IMG/VR virus record: IMGVR_UViG_3300022074_000407
Coordinates: 1-22,546 of that record
DNA: 22,546 bases
Origin: a virus
Reading direction: 5' to 3' (one strand)
The number at the start of each line of letters is the position of its first letter. The first letter of the stretch is position 1. The position numbers were made by a program, and so were the translations under genes. Positions 21,537 through 22,546 of the stretch are shown one piece after another. The notes beneath the pieces are model-generated. The model made no database searches, was not told the origin of the DNA, and worked only from the letters and a program-made list of their open reading frames with translations.

Positions 21537-21709
21537 TAGTGTAAAGTTTTCTCCTCGAAACTTATGATCTCTGAGTTTTCATTTACCTGACCACCTGACA
21601 TAAGTATCATTATTTGAAGTGCATGATCTTTATTTTTAGCTTTGATCTCAGAACCTTTATAGATCATATCTCCTTCCATTACTTCAATGTCAAATATTTT
21701 GTGGGACAT
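21536..21709 (-). CDS. 57-residue small protein after the portal gene
   Basis: It reads MSHKIFDIEVMEGDMIYKGSEIKAKNKDHALQIMILMSGGQVNENSEIISFEEKTLH, a compact beta-alpha-beta-like protein. Unlike its neighbours it is slightly acidic. I place the start at 21709, 20 nt inside the portal 3' end; a longer frame from 21784 would lie deeper within portal coding sequence. The pattern '(F)xIEVxE...+.G..I.A.....AL+.....GG' recalls small phage proteins of unknown role. Its stop overlaps the next ATG by one base. Confidence 0.65.
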   Translation of the reverse strand: MSHKIFDIEVMEGDMIYKGSEIKAKNKDHALQIMILMSGGQVNENSEIISFEEKTLH

Positions 21710-22546
21710 TTCCAGTAAATAGTCCTTGAGCTTGGTCTTTTGCAGTTTGCCTGATAGTTTCTCGGTCACGCTCCATGATAGCATTTATTTCTGCTATGTT
21801 GACCTGGGTTCCATATTTACCAATAAGTTCTGCGGCTTTAAGTCTAATCTGTGCTTCTTCAATATCTCTGTTTCGATCATCGTCCATGATAATCTTCATG
21901 CGATCTGTTTCTGCATCAATGATAGCTTTCTGTGCTTGGACTTGTGCTTTTTGTGCTTCAGCTTGTGCGAGTAACTCAGCCGCATCAGGCTTAGTTTCTT
22001 GCGGTGCGGGTGGCATTGGTGGTACTTCAGTATTGACAAAGGATTCAGGATCTTTAAATCCTGCCATCTCGATCATTCTTGCAAGTGTGTTTGAATATTG
22101 CTGTAAGGACACCATAGGATTGCTTGGCCCTAGAGTTTGTAAGATTTGTTCTTGTTTGCCTGCGAGTGAGCCAAGGATTGCAAACTTCTCTTCGTCTGAA
22201 GATTTAGAGATTGCAACATTACATACTAGGTCTTTGTCAGCATCCCAATATCTAGGATCAACCGGAACAAACTTACCATTAAGCCTGAAGACATCTTGTG
22301 CATTTTGATGTTTGATAACCAAGTTATTAACCAAAGTAAATAGATCTTTCATACCGCCTTCGGCAAAGTGTCTGCAAATTAATTCGATACGACCTTGTGC
22401 GCCAGACATGGTTGCTGCTACCGCAGCTTTGGTGCTTGATTGTAAAGCATCAGCATTTAAGCCTGCTGAAGCCTTAGATACACCTGTTCTATTTTCTTTA
22501 CTTTCATCTAAGTAACCAAGAACAGGGAACGCTTCCTTGCCAACAA
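21690..22546 (-). CDS. Portal protein, C-terminal part (cut by window edge)
   Basis: The frame is open to the window end and adds about 45 residues before the first internal Met. The segment GYLDESKENRTGVSKASAGLNADALQS is the well-known portal motif (RTGV..A..GL..DALQ) of P22-like portals, followed by RIELICRHFAEGGMKDLFTLVNNLVIKHQ. The C-terminus holds a long Ala/Gln/Glu-rich coiled coil (AELLAQAEAQKAQVQAQKAI ... MKIIMDDDRNRDIEEAQIRLKAAELIG), as in other podovirus portals whose ends form a barrel. The portal ring is the vertex through which DNA is packaged. The N-terminal part and presumably the terminase lie beyond the right edge. Confidence 0.88.
   Translation of the reverse strand, partial: VGKEAFPVLGYLDESKENRTGVSKASAGLNADALQSSTKAAVAATMSGAQGRIELICRHFAEGGMKDLFTLVNNLVIKHQNAQDVFRLNGKFVPVDPRYWDADKDLVCNVAISKSSDEEKFAILGSLAGKQEQILQTLGPSNPMVSLQQYSNTLARMIEMAGFKDPESFVNTEVPPMPPAPQETKPDAAELLAQAEAQKAQVQAQKAIIDAETDRMKIIMDDDRNRDIEEAQIRLKAAELIGKYGTQVNIAEINAIMERDRETIRQTAKDQAQGLFTGNVPQNI

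Noticed and set aside
21536-21784. 82-residue version of the gene after the portal
   Set aside because: The first 25 residues would lie within the portal coding sequence in another frame; a start at 21709 gives a normal short overlap.
21775-22308. 177-residue open frame on the plus strand opposite the portal
   Set aside because: It is Ser/Cys-rich with no motif, and is a mirror of the Ala/Gln-rich coiled coil of the portal gene.
1-22546. tRNA genes or a tRNA-like attachment site
   Set aside because: I found no sequence with a full acceptor, anticodon and T-arm pattern; T-arm-like stretches near 11373 and 20399 are inside coding sequence without pairing partners.

Overview
The window looks like part of the genome (or prophage) of a temperate, short-tailed (podovirus-like) marine bacteriophage. 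The grounds are: a P22-type portal C-terminus, an SU10/DUF5309-like major capsid protein, ejection-type internal virion proteins, no tail sheath, tube or tape-measure gene, a tyrosine integrase, and LamG/SPRY tail lectins with tiny lysine-rich peptides of the kind common in marine phages. The DNA is AT-rich and densely packed, with many 1-4 nt start/stop overlaps. The host cannot be identified from the sequence; a low-GC marine bacterium is a reasonable guess.

Almost everything is transcribed on the minus strand, so gene order reads from right to left. Right end (22546-20311): the C-terminal part of the portal, then nine very small, mostly basic genes. Next (20342-18649): a lysis cassette (3-TM holin, M15 peptidase endolysin, second membrane protein) and a disordered Pro/Gly-rich protein. 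Then (18648-16361): a small helical protein, scaffold and major capsid protein, closed by a strong intrinsic terminator (16310-16347). A new unit starts at 16218: a small conserved protein, head-tail adaptor, several tail fibre-type proteins including a 20-residue repeat protein, a LamG-SPRY lectin and a three-repeat receptor-binding-type protein, a fibre assembly-type protein, a P22 gp10-like beta-propeller protein, and a run of internal/ejection proteins down to 4581.

The left end (4575-1) is the lysogeny and recombination module. It has a PD-(D/E)XK nuclease, the integrase, a two-gene island on the plus strand (2785-3305) with its own promoter, and then minus-strand genes for an excisionase-like HTH protein, a Cas4/AddB-like Fe-S nuclease (DUF2800-like), a Sak4-like RecA-fold ATPase and a DUF669-type SSB ending in DEIPF. 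The last three form a plausible recombination set: end resection, strand annealing/exchange, ssDNA binding. A further minus-strand gene begins at position 23 and runs off the window.

The least explained parts are the cluster of micro-genes between portal and holin (20311-21709), the 7x20-residue repeat protein (14329-14874), an 11-bp perfect inverted repeat just past the integrase (3233-3259), and a GC-rich octamer (GCGCACCC) that recurs in the integration/recombination region.
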